Source: Oscheius onirici
Taxonomy: Eukaryota > Nematoda > Chromadorea > Rhabditida > Rhabditidae
Direction: 5' to 3'
NCBI GenBank assembly: GCA_932521025.1
Contig: OW051471.1
Location: 4,340,001 to 4,404,000, forward strand
Length of the DNA: 64,000 nucleotides
Part shown: piece by piece, positions 34,701 through 44,470 of the stretch
Layout: each line of letters opens with the position of its first letter
Numbering within the stretch: position 1 is the first letter of the stretch
Program-made: the position numbers and the translations under genes
Notes under the pieces: generated by a model
Told to the model about the DNA's origin: nothing
The model's input: the letters and a program-made list of their open reading frames with translations, nothing else
The model's database searches: none

Positions 34701-37700
34701 GTATGGTGCCAATCTGGTGGAGCTGCAAAATGAACCGAAAGCTCAGAAAATTGGAAAATGGACCAGTGCTGCCCCGCAAATTCATGAAATTACCTATGTT
34801 CCCGGCTCTCAGGACGTCTTAGAGAAATACAAAAAGAAGCCAGCTGATGCTATCGTGGAAATGGTACGCATCCAGTTACACAAGTAGGGCACCTGACAAA
34901 CTTGGCCCAACGTCTTCGGCAGCTGCCCCGACTCAGTTTTAGTGATCTAGCGTCGTCAAAAAGGGCAGCTAAAGCTAAATAGGTGTAATCCATTTCAAAA
35001 AACCGTTTTTAACACGTAGCAAAAAAAAGCAAATATCATTTTAGTAAAAAGATGCGCGGATCAGAATCCGGATATCTCCGTGTCCAAACCAGAGATGTGC
35101 GGGAATGAAATGTGTATTTCGAACTTTTCAAACTCTATGCATTGTCAAAATTCGAGGTCTTTGGTGATACACGGACACCATCTAAACTATTAAAAAGCTG
35201 TGGTGTCTGTCGTAGACTCTATGTTTGTCTGTGTGTCTGTTTGTCCACGGCCACGAAATTTTGGTGTATTGTTAAAGGAAGCCTTCGGCTATGCCAAAAT
35301 GCCAAAACCGCTACGGGACCAATTGGCCTTGGTCCCATCACGATCTTGCATATTTTTCATTTTTTGACGCTTTGCATTCGTTTTATCTTTTCAAACCGTG
35401 TTTAATCGATTCAGCATCAAATTTTACACCAGTAATGTCTTCTATTCCGACATCAAAATTATTGTGCTTTGGAAAGAAAACAATAGGAAAGAACAAAAAC
35501 ACTGTTTTATCCTTTTCCTTCCAGTTCTGCTATATTTTTTGTTATCGGAATGTACGCATCTGATGTAAAATTTGGTGCCGAATCGATAAAACATTCTTTG
35601 GAACTCAAAAAACGAGTGTAAACCGTAGAAAATGTGAAAATAAAAATTTTAGGATGAGATCGTGTCGGGACCCGCTGTAATCGTGATGGGACCTTTTTCG
35701 TAGCTGGACGCTCCCTTTAAGAGTCGCCGTCTTCACCCAGACGACCTGAAAATGAAAATAGGAAAATTCGTATCGGTTCTTTAGAAGGGACAGAATGGGA
35801 AAGAATGAAAAGGTCCGATTGGTTAGGTAAGGAAGAAGACGTGACAGGATCAGGAGAGATCGGTTGACTGAAAAACGGATCAAAAGAGATCGGTTGACTG
35901 AGGAAGGGATCAAAAGAGATCGGTTGACTGGGGAAATGATCAGAAGGGATCGGTTGACTGGGGAATTATTGACTAGGGAGGAGATCAGAAGTAAAGAAGA
36001 AAACACAAGCCGGCTGGTCCTCTTTTAATTGCTCCCAGGTCTCTGTGTTTGTGTGTGTCTGTCTGTCGGAAGCTTTAATTGGCAATAATTGGGGGAGATT
36101 TGTGAAGATCCGTTGGCATCGGGAGTTTAAACAGGTCTCGACAAGTCAATTTGTTCTAACAACTTCGGTAGTCTCTTACAGAGACTGTGTGACTGGAACA
36201 GAATGACAAGGGGAGAAGAGAAGGGACAGTAGGACTGAGACTCACTAAAGATAAGAACGGGCCGGGCGATTCGCTCAAGTCCTTCATTTTGACATTAGGA
36301 AAGGAAAAAAGGAGGAAGTGGATTCAAATATAATTTCGGTATTCTTTGGAGGGTCAGGGAGAGTGCCTGGAGGAGAGTAACAAAGGAGGAATGAAATGGA
36401 AACCACGACTAGGACTCCGTGATAAAGCGAAGTAATAAATTTATACTTTAGCCCTGGAAGGGTGAGCTAGCTCAGACAGCTGATAATAGAATGGGTAAAA
36501 TATGATCTCAGGTCCGAGACGGAAGTACTGTTCGAATGCTGCTTCTGCCCAACTTCGAGTACATCACTCTCCAGCTCTCGGGCGTCCGGGCCCCCAATAT
36601 TAGCCGTGATGGACGTCCTGGCGAGCCTTTCGGAGACGAAGCGAAACACTTTGTCGAGACGAGAATCCTCCAGCAAGAAGTTAAGGTCAGTTCAGGCTCG
36701 TTTTTTAACTAAAAGGAAAGGCTCAGGTAGTCCTGGAATCAACCGTGAACCAGAACTTTGTCGGCTCCGTTTTTCACCCGAGGGGCAACATTGCCGAAGC
36801 TCTTCTCCGTGAGGGATACGCTAAATGCGTCGACTGGAGCATTGGGCTCTGTACTGATGGATCCGAGAAGATGAGAGCAGCCGAGAAGCAGGCAAAGGAG
36901 AAGAAACTACGTTTGTGGCGCGACTATCAAACTCCTTCTGCTGCCAATAGAGTCACCTTCAATGCCAAAGTCTTGGAAGTTAGCATGAACGACTCGCTCG
37001 TCGTGGAGAAAGACGACGGCACGGAGGCAAAGATTTATCTGTCTTCAGTCAGAATGCCCAGGTTTTCACTCTCATTTCTCTAAGCAAAGCTGATTCCAGA
37101 GACACTGTCAAAGATGAGAAGCCTGCCGTTGGACGTCAATATCGTCCGCTCTACGATGTTCCTCACATGTTCCGTGCACGAGAATTCCTTCGGAAACGTC
37201 TGGTTGGCAAGATGGTCACCGTCGCAGTGGACTATGTCCAGCAAAAAACCGATTCCTTCCCCGAGAAGACTTGTTGTACCGTCAAAGTTGGAGATGTCAA
37301 CATTGCCGAAGCTCTCGTTTCTAAAGGACTCAGCAAAGTCGTTCGTTATCGTGCCGATGACGAGAGTCGCTCTTTCGAGTACGATCTTCTCCTTTCCGCT
37401 GAATCGGCCGCTGAGAAGAACAAAAAAGGACTTTTTGCTGGAAACGACAAGAAAGAAGTGATGCGTGTTCAAGAAGTACAGAACGATCAGGCTCGCAGCA
37501 AACAGTTCCTGCCCCTTCTTCAAAAGAGCGACGGAACTAGGTTATTTACTTTGAGAAAATGCTGTAATCACGATCTTTCAGACTGGAAGCTGTTGTCGAA
37601 TTCGTCACCAGTGGATCTCGTGTTAAACTATTCATTCCGAAGTCGACTGCCATCATCAACTTTATCTTTGGCGGAGTTTCCTGTCCTCGTAGTGCTCCTA

Positions 37701-38897
37701 AGGGATTCAAGACTGCCGACGAGCCCTTCTGCCATGAAGCTGCCGCTTTCACTCGCAAAATGCTGATGCAGCGCGAAGTTCAAATCGAAGTGGATGGTGT
37801 GGACAAGATGGGCAACTTTGTCGGATACCTGTTCTTCTCTCAAGAAGAAGGCGGCTCTCTCTCCAATTTCTCGGAGCTTCTTCTGGAACAAGGACTGGCC
37901 ACTCTCCATTCTTCTGCCGACAGGACCAAGTACTACAAACAAATGGAGTCTGCCGAAGAACGAGCAAGACAAGCGAAGAAAAACATCTGGGTCAACCACA
38001 AGGAATTGCCAACAGAGGACGAAGTTCAGTTGCAAGAAGTCAGTGTCAGGGAGATTAAGCCCAAGAAAATCGTCATTACCGAAGCCATCAAGGTTTTACT
38101 TATGTCTTATTAAAATGATAAGGACATTTCCAGGGTACTTTGAACTTCTATGCCCAGCTAGTCGACGAAGGTAGCAAGTTGGAGCAGATGACCCAAGACA
38201 TGCGTAATTACATCAAGAACCATCCTCCGATGTCCGGTGCTTACCATCCGAAAAGAGGCGAAATGTGTCTAGCCCCGTTCTCTCAAGATGGACTTTGGTA
38301 TCGTGCTCGTGTCGAAGCCGTCCATGGACCCAAGACTGAGGTCATCTTTATTGACTACGGAAATGTAAGGCCTCCGGTTGAAGTATCATAGAAACGGTTT
38401 AGAGGGAAAGTGTCGATTCGACCAGTTGTGCTGCTATTCCTTCCGAATTCGTCAAATGTTCCCCTGCAGCTCGTGAATACGCTCTTGCTTTGACCCTGAT
38501 TCCAAACGATAAAGACTACGCGGAACAATGCTACAAGGCCTTTGAGAAGATCATCTTCAGTTATCCCAATGCCGAGATCAACACGGAATTCAAGGCTTCT
38601 TCTGTCGACAATGTTCAGGTAACTTTTCTTCTTTTTTTTTGTTTGCAATAAAGTTTTTAGCTTTTTGTCGAATCTGCCAATGGGAAAGAAGACGTTGGAA
38701 AGTGTCTCATAGCCCACGGATTTGCTCAAGCTGACAAGCGAAAGGAGGCTCGTCTCCAAGCCTTGGTAAGAGAATTTCTTTTACTTTCTATGACCTTTTT
38801 TGTTCAGATGCACGAATATGTCGAAGTCGAACAAGCTGCTCGTAATAAACGTCTCAACATCTGGGAGTTTGGCGACTTCACTGGACGTGACCTCTAA
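28795..38897 (+). CDS. Tudor-SN/SND1 chimera with doubled SN region
   Basis: SND1 is a nuclease-like and Tudor protein acting in RNA metabolism and RISC. The first exon encodes MQPLRGFVKQ (ATG 28795). SN1-SN4 follow (for example DEPFAWEAREFLRKKL, HPRGNIAEALLREGYAKCVD, YDVPHMFRAREFLRKRL). The SN4 end at 30898-31035 is divergent (ETTSYFSAMSSACDKAKANK). After a 3.2-kb transposon-filled intron comes a divergent second SN1 (34281-34862, VLSGDTIVIRTHG...ADAIVEM). After a 1.65-kb intron with a Helitron come SN2-SN4 again, a Tudor domain (GLWYRARVEAVHGPKTEVIFIDYGN) and SN5, ending GRDL at 38895-38897. All junctions are phase 0 and use the same intron positions as the normal gene at 44553-47656. One transcript of about 1,500 codons is open. 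Two separate genes or an assembly error remain possible. AATAAA is at 38963-38968. Confidence 0.6.
28815..30897 (+). repeat. Tract indistinguishable from inverted SND1 (tract A)
   Basis: It matches the reverse complement of 45533-47615 with no difference that I could find, introns included. The first mismatch on the left is at 28814 and on the right at 30898. Outside, the homologous exons are diverged. Its last 1,408 bp (29490-30897) also match 36510-37917. Confidence 0.85.
31500..33498. mobile_element. Foldback element with 349-bp inverted arms
   Basis: 31500-31848 and 33150-33498 are reverse complements of equal length with almost no mismatches (outer end AGTCCTGCTAATAATTA; inner end GGACATCATAACTCGGC). 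Part of the inner arm recurs once more at about 32880-32965. The 1.3-kb interior has no recognised gene. Confidence 0.82.
33753..34154. mobile_element. Foldback MITE, 402 bp
   Basis: The TIR is GGTAATAGTTCGGTAGGCAG with its complement at the other end, and the arms extend inward about 165 bp (GGGGAGTTCGCGCC, GAATTCGATAAACACA). The element resembles the MITE at 12513-12834: both carry GAATTC..., GATAAAC and a terminal GGTAAT. No clear duplication was read. Confidence 0.75.
35181..36017 (+). mobile_element. Non-autonomous Helitron in the chimera's second long intron
   Basis: The 5' end is A|TCTAAACTATTAAAAAGC and the 3' end AAGCCGGCTGG|T. It carries a remnant of the tRNA-like segment (GAGTCGCCGTCTTCACCCAG at about 35711) and an array of four 30-bp units (about 35845-35965). 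Confidence 0.75.
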
Positions 38898-38979
38898 TTT
38901 TTTTTTAAATTTATTTTGCATGATTTTATTTATGTATTCGTTTTCGAACGCTATCTTTGTCTAATAAACGTTTTATTCT
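36510..38979 (+). repeat. Tract indistinguishable from inverted SND1 (tract B)
   Basis: It matches the reverse complement of 44471-46940 with no difference found. The left boundary coincides with the last base of an intron plus its exon (AG|GTCCGAGACGG). The right boundary lies just past the poly(A) signal (TTTTATTCT). Confidence 0.85.
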
Positions 38980-39556
38980 TGACACTGTCCATCACAACTT
39001 CTTATTCCGTGAGAGTCGAAGCAGTACGTGACTGACTGAAACAAATTTGTTTCGAATATCTATGTAAATTATTTTGGCTTGAAGGTAAACCCGTCTGAAA
39101 GTAGCTGACATTCCGACGTTGTTTCTGGTTTACCTTCGAGCCAAATAAGTATTGCCCCGTTTTTGTTAACCCAAACCACCTCTCCTTTCTCGGCCGCTTT
39201 TTACTTGTTGTTTAATCATTCGCCTTTTTTTGCTTTTTGATGAGGGTGAAGAAGAAAGAAGACGCATTATGTTAACGAGTTAAGAAGAAATCGTCGCCAT
39301 TTTGAAAAATTTCATTTTTCAACATATCGACCTCAACTTTTTTTATGGTGATCTTCTTCATAGGAAATAGTTTCAGACCGATTGGGTGAAAGGCTTTCGA
39401 GATATCGCGATTTTCAGTTTTCAACATCGCGCACCAAACCAACGGGGAACCAAACCACCGCGTGGCTCTACGCGCATTTCATTTTCGCAAATCCTGTTCA
39501 TTTTATAAGACTCTTTCTCATTGTTCCTCCTTGAAACTTTCACCTTTCAGTTCTCG
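38898..39556. other. Intergenic region SND1 / DNAJC17
   Basis: It contains a short inverted repeat (about 39073-39142: TTGGCTTGAAGGTAAACC and GGTTTACCTTCGAGCCAA). No gene is seen. The acceptor cacctttcag ends 6 nt before the DNAJC17 ATG. Confidence 0.5.
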
Positions 39557-40795
39557 ATGAGTTCTTTGAAATTCAACCCTTACGATGTCTTGGGGCTTGC
39601 CAAGAACTGCTCAGAAAAAGACGTCCAAAAAGCCTATAAAATTCAATGCCTCAAGTGGCATCCTGACAAAAACCGTGATAACCAAGAGGAAGGTATCATT
39701 GATGCCCTATTTTCACAATTCTTTCTCTTCTTTTCAGCCCAACGGAAGTTCATTCTCGCGAAAGAAGCCTTCGAATTTCTCTATGATAAGGAACGGAGGG
39801 TATGTTTAACAGTGTTCATGTCATTAAATGATTTGCAGGCAGAATACGACCGTGGAGTGGAAGCAGTTAGGGTTCGCGATGAGAAGCAACGAGAACGTAT
39901 GGACAAGGCCGATGAGCGCAGAAGAAAGTGGAATTTCATGTACTTTTTTTTCACAAAACCCCATTCGTAGATTCATGGAAGATCTGAAAGAGCGAGAAAG
40001 CCAATTCACCACGAATCCACATCAAACGGAGGAATTAACATCTGCACAACTGGCTTCTAAGCGGAAAAGAGAAGTAAATTTTCCTAATTAATTGGTCTAA
40101 AGACGAATCATTAGGAAAAACGGGTGAAAGCCGACTTCGAAGAATTGGCGCGACGTCTCCAAAAGGAAGTAGATGATGAGATTAAGTCGAAAAATGTACA
40201 GATACAGAAGGACCTTCACGAGCACAAGAAGCGAGGTTTCCTGTTTACTTTACCAGACAATCTGTTTCTAGAAGCCGGAAAAGGATCAGTAGCCACACTT
40301 CGTGTCAGGTGGATTCCATCTGGAGAAAAAGAAGAGACTCACAGTTACATACAGAATGTTTTCAGCGAAGTTAATGCTTGTATTTCTCACAATTATGATT
40401 ATATTTCAGTTTGGCACTATTTCCGAATTGTCGCCAATTATAGGAACAAAGAAACCGGGACAGAAAATGTGCATAATCGAATTTGCTCAAGTTAACAGTT
40501 TTGGGCGGAATCAGAAAGACAAATACAAAAAAAGCTTTAAAAGTAAGTGAAGTTCCTAGCTCATTTCATATTTCTTCAGTTGACTGGCGTCGTTTTCCTC
40601 CCTCAGAAGACGAATCGAAGGATGATGAGGTTATTGTGGTCGAAACTCCAGCTGCTCCACAGCACAGTAAGATTTCATCCAACTTTTCACAAGAGTTTTT
40701 CAGATTTTGACGATATGTCTTTCGATGATCTGCTGAGTGTATTCGACAATAGACTCAACGATCATCCTCCGGGCAAGAAATCCCGTTCTTCGTGA
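39557..40795 (+). CDS. DNAJC17: DNAJC17-like J-domain and RRM protein
   Basis: The protein starts MSSLKFNPYDVLGLAKNC, a J domain carrying the HPD motif in CLKWHPDKN (about 39645-39674), continued by FILAKEAFEFLYDKERR and AEYD. A long charged coiled-coil follows (RKREEKRVKADFEELARRLQ). Then comes an RRM-like segment with ATLRVRWIPSGE, FGTISELSPIIGTKKPGQ and CIIEFAQ. The C-terminus has acidic and basic stretches ending KKSRSS before the TGA at 40793-40795. DNAJC17 (yeast Cwf23) is a spliceosome-associated co-chaperone. AATAAA is at 40840-40845. It lies in the spacer between the inverted SND1 copies. Confidence 0.9.
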
Positions 40796-40922
40796 ATATA
40801 TTTCAATTGCTGGTCCACGGGTAAACCAACCCAGCTAAGAATAAAGTGTTTATTACCCAAGACTCTTCGATAACGAGCGTTCTAAGGCTTACCTGAAGGT
40901 AAGCAAATCTTTTGTTGAAGTA

Positions 40923-41386
40923 TCTCTCTACTATTAAAGCGCAATGGTGTCTGTCGCGGACTCTGTATATTTGTTTGTTTGTCCGGGACCTGAAATTTTG
41001 GTGTATTGTTAAGAGTCGCCGTCTTCACCCAGACGACCCGGGTTCGACTCCTCTCCTCGGCAAATATTTTTGCTAAATTGTTTTGAGTAGGAAATCGAGT
41101 CAGGGTGACCGGTAGGAGATTTGAAGAGACCGGTTTACAAGGGACCGGTTGTTCTGCATATGATCAGAGTGGGATCGGATCGCCGGAAAAGGGATAAGAA
41201 GAGATGGGATGACTGGGGAAGTGATCAGAAGGGATCGGTTGGCTGGGGAAGGGAGCAGAAGAGATCGCTTGACTGGGGAAAGGATCAGAAGAGATCGGTT
41301 GACTGGGGAAGGGATCAGAAGAGATCGGTTGACTGGGGAAGGGATCAGAAGTATAGAAGAAAACACAAGTAAAAGAAGCCACCTGG
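40923..41386 (+). mobile_element. Non-autonomous Helitron, 464 bp
   Basis: The 5' end is A|TCTCTCTACTATTAAAGC, close to the widespread Helitron start TCTCTACTA. The tRNA-like segment (CCGGGTTCGACTCC) lies near 41037-41052, five to six 30-bp tandem units at about 41195-41355, and the 3' end is AAGCCACCTGG|T. A MITE follows 13 bp later. Confidence 0.8.
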
Positions 41387-41399
41387 TACTCAATATATA

Positions 41400-41596
41400 G
41401 TCTGTTCAAAAAAAAGAACGCAACAGTAACCCATAAATATTTCGCTTCGAGAACCACAAACCCCTGATTTTCAGGGTAAACTGCAACAATTCAAACCGAT
41501 TTCTTGATTTTCTCAACTCTGAATTGCTTCAGGGGTTTGTGGTTCTCGAAGCGAAATATTTATGGGTTACTGTTGCGTTCTTTTTTTTGAACAGGC
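41400..41596. mobile_element. TA-flanked palindromic MITE, copy 2
   Basis: TA|GTCTGTTCAAAA...TTTTGAACAGGC|TA. It is nearly identical to 24390-24589, including the preceding Helitron tail, so the two elements were copied together. Confidence 0.85.
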
Positions 41597-42257
41597 TAAC
41601 GAAGTTTATCCTCAGCGCGATAACGTACAACTCACAAGGGAACAAGCATGTGCGCTCGGACCGGCTGAGGACGGTGCGGTCCAATTTTCGAATGGCAGAA
41701 ATTTTTGATGATCAGATGGTCACGAGGTCGAAATTTTGGTACTTTTATGACACATGGAACAGATTTATTGCTGCCCATTAAAACTAGTTATTGTTATTAA
41801 TTAGATAGATTCAATTATTACATAATTGGCTTCGCTATTTTTTACTGTAGTATTCAATATGCTTCTCCAATCGACCATTCGGACATGTTTTGCTGGACGG
41901 TAGAAGACGGCGTTGTTGGAGAAATGCTACGGCTTCTTCTTCGGTTCTTGATAACGAAAATATATTCATGTTGACACTATGATTGAATAAACTCGCTAGC
42001 TTTCACTATTTTTAGGTAATAAAGCAAAAAAATTCAGAGGGCGAGAGTAGCAAATATTCAAAGTATTTAATTGGTAGTTATTTACTATATTGGTATTTTG
42101 ATATAATTAGGGCAGCAATAAATCTGTTCTATGTATCATAAAAGAACCGAAATTTTTCTCCTACCAAAAAGTCTTCTCGGCACATAGTGATTTTGAATAC
42201 AATTTACGGTCAAAATGGAAGAAGACGTTTAGGAAAGGCAAAAGATAAAAAACAAAA

Positions 42258-42480
42258 ATGGGAAAAAGAAAATGGAATCGAACCCATGACCGAAGAATCA
42301 CGAGTCCAGAACGCACACCTTTCGTCCGACTTGTTGAAAACCTACGCTGCGCCAGGTTGAACTTTGCGGCGGGCTAAAAATTCATTTCGCATTTTTTTTG
42401 TTTCCAAATACGCGTCCCATTAGATTTAGTTTTGTCATCAAAAAAATTGGAAGAAAATCGAAAACTGACAATGAAAACAA
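42258..42480 (-). mobile_element. SINE-like repeat with tRNA-like head
   Basis: On the - strand a tRNA-like head has a B-box-like GGTTCGATTCC at about 42270. The body, read on the + strand (GGCGGGCTAAAAATTCATTT, TAGATTTAGTTTTG, GGAAGAAAATCGAAAACTGA), recurs at 44283-44410 and 62880-63170. It is not a canonical tRNA gene because the stems do not close. Confidence 0.55.
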
Positions 42481-42559
42481 ATGCAGCCGGATTCAGTGTT
42501 TTTTTAGCAGCATTTTTATGGATTTTCATTTTTTTAAGCTTTCTAATTTTATTTCCGTT

Positions 42560-43327
42560 TTGCCGAACGAACAAACGGGTATGAACACCGTCCACGAGCC
42601 TACATGGCATGGGACAGAATCAACAAGCCTGCCTCTCGGCCATCTTGCCATGTCTTGGGACTCCGCACCCGAGCGGCATATTCTCCACTGAGGGCGCGGA
42701 AATTTTAAAGCGGCAGTGTAGTGTCAGGAATACCGTTAGTTCCTCCCCTTCCTTTCATTCTACTGGTAGGATGAAAGTAACCAGTGAACGCCAAGTGGGG
42801 AGCTTTCAATCGTCACCGTCTCTTCCTTACCAAGAGGACCGTGCCGAAGAAGATGAAGCGCAAAGTCTACCTGACCTGTATCGTCTCAAGTCTTCTGTAC
42901 GGCTGCAAACTCTGGAGCCTTTGAATCGATGAGCTGAGGAAACTAGCAGCAGTGCAGCGACGACAGGAAAGAGCATGCTGGGCTTCACTCTTCTCGACCG
43001 TAGAAGGAATGAGGACGTGAGGAGAATGACTGTTCTCCCAGACATCCTAGACTTGGCTTGGAGAAGGAAGCTCAACTGGGCGAGACGACTGGCAGAAGTG
43101 GATGGTATGCGATGGTCGAAAGCAACGACGGAATGGGCTCCTCTGGATCAGCGGCGAGTCGTCGGAAGGCCATACATGAGATGGGAAGACGATCTGAAGA
43201 AGGTCTCCGAGAGAATTTTGACGTGGATGAGGCAAGAGGACGGCGAAGAGTGGATTCGAGCCATGGGAGCGGCAAGGGACCCCATCTAGGAACCCCCTTG
43301 ATACCGTCAATAAAAATGTAAATGTAA
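42560..43327 (+). mobile_element. RTE-like non-LTR retrotransposon, 3' fragment
   Basis: Broken frames encode the C-terminal part of an RTE-type reverse transcriptase. The pieces are FNRHRLFLTKRTVPKKMKRK followed by VYLTCIVSSLLYGCKLWSL, and after a frameshift LLDRRRNEDVRRMTVLPDIL, KLNWARRLAEVDGMRW and GRPYMRWEDDLKK with a terminal WIRAMGAARDP. It ends in an ATGTAAATGTAA-type tail, typical of RTE. The 5' part is missing, so this is a dead copy. Confidence 0.85.
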
Positions 43328-43748
43328 GACCTATTTACCGTAAAAAGTTCAGTTCCGCCCAACAAGGCCTAAAAGACGTTATAGCAAAAATTCGTTTTTT
43401 GACCACTTTGAAGGTCCATAACTTTGTTCTGAAGCATTTTTTGCCCCATGAATCCTAATCAAAAAATGTTTCTACACATTTTTTCTATCGTTTAAGGCCA
43501 TTTTGAGACATCCAAAATTTCAAATAAAAAATCCATTTTTTTTTGGGTTTTTGAGTTAGGGCGTGGAAAGCACAATTTGGGTCCGAAATAGTGCCTCCTG
43601 CAAATTTGAGCCGATTTGGATCATGGGAAGTACCCTATCGCCGTCCTCTCAAAAAGTTACAAGACATTGCGTCTTAAAGCGAGGGTATCTCTATACCCCG
43701 TTTGAATGTTCGCGCGCAAATTTTCAGCGCTGCGGCGGCCTATAAAGG

Positions 43749-43820
43749 ACACTGGCGCAGTGGATAAGATATATTTCTACTAATTTTGAAGTCACAGGTT
43801 CAATTCCTTGTGTTGTCGAT
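43749..43820 (+). repeat. tRNA-like SINE head
   Basis: An A-box-like TGGCGCAGTGG and a B-box-like GGTTCAATTCC are spaced as in a tRNA, and the ends are partly complementary. The anticodon arm does not fold well. I call it tRNA-derived, not a functional tRNA. Confidence 0.45.
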
Positions 43821-44179
43821 TTTTTTTGGATATTAGTTCAAAGAGTTTTACGTGAAACAGAGGACTCAAAGAGCGGCGGAACCACCCGTTGAAGAGGACA
43901 GTTAGATGGCTCGGTGCGCTAACATAGTTTCTCGCGAAGTAACGCGTTTTTGAGTTTTGCGATGTTCTGCAAACTTGTAGTTTTTCGTCTGTTCTACAAC
44001 TTTGCAGAACATTGTTTGGGCTAAAAACCCCATCTTCGGTATGAAAACCGTCAGTCAAGTTGAGAGGTTAGTTGTTATGAAAATGAGACAAGTGAAACAA
44101 ATTTTGGCGAAAAAAGTTTTTCGAACTGGAATAATAAACAAAAAAGAATGTTAGACTTATCTAAGCATATCAAACAGTT

Positions 44180-44410
44180 TTGACAAACGGGGGAATCGAA
44201 CCCTGGCCATGCGTTTCACAGTCGACGCTCCTATCCACTAGGCCATGCGAGCGAGGCGGCGCCAGGCTGGGCTGCGGCCAGGTTGGACTTTACGGCGGGC
44301 TAAAAAAATTCATTTCGCATTTTTTTCTGATTTTTATGTTTCCAAATAAGTCCCCCGATTAGATTTAGTTTTGCCATCGGAAAAATTGGAAGAAAATCGA
44401 AAACTGACAA
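44180..44410 (-). mobile_element. SINE-like repeat with tRNA-His-like head
   Basis: On the - strand the head reads ATGGCCTAGTGGATAGGAGC... with CTGTGAA in the anticodon-loop position and GGTTCGATTCC as B box (about 44190-44250), but the anticodon stem is imperfect. The shared SINE body (44283-44410) follows on the + strand and abuts the inverted SND1 copy. Confidence 0.55.
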
Positions 44411-44470
44411 TGAAAATAGAAGAAAACTGCTATTTTTACCGAATTTCGTCAAAAATCCGCAAAAATGACT

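Noticed and set aside
34281-34862. A third independent SND1 gene or a simple pseudogene
   Set aside because: The stretch lacks its own start, keeps frame, and its splice phases join tracts A and B. A diverged internal SN1 of one chimera explains it better.
41195-41355. Regular 30-bp repeats resembling a CRISPR array
   Set aside because: The units are directly adjacent without spacers and lie inside Helitrons in an animal genome. They are a tandem repeat.
42975-43289. Host gene encoding the DRRRNEDVRR... protein
   Set aside because: The sequence is the C-terminus of an RTE-type reverse transcriptase with a frameshift and an ATGTAA-type tail, so it is a dead retrotransposon.
43749-43820. Functional tRNA genes at 43.7, 44.2, 51.1 and 63.2 kb
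   Set aside because: A- and B-box-like motifs are present, but acceptor and anticodon stems do not pair well, and each is joined to a repeated body. They are SINE-like.
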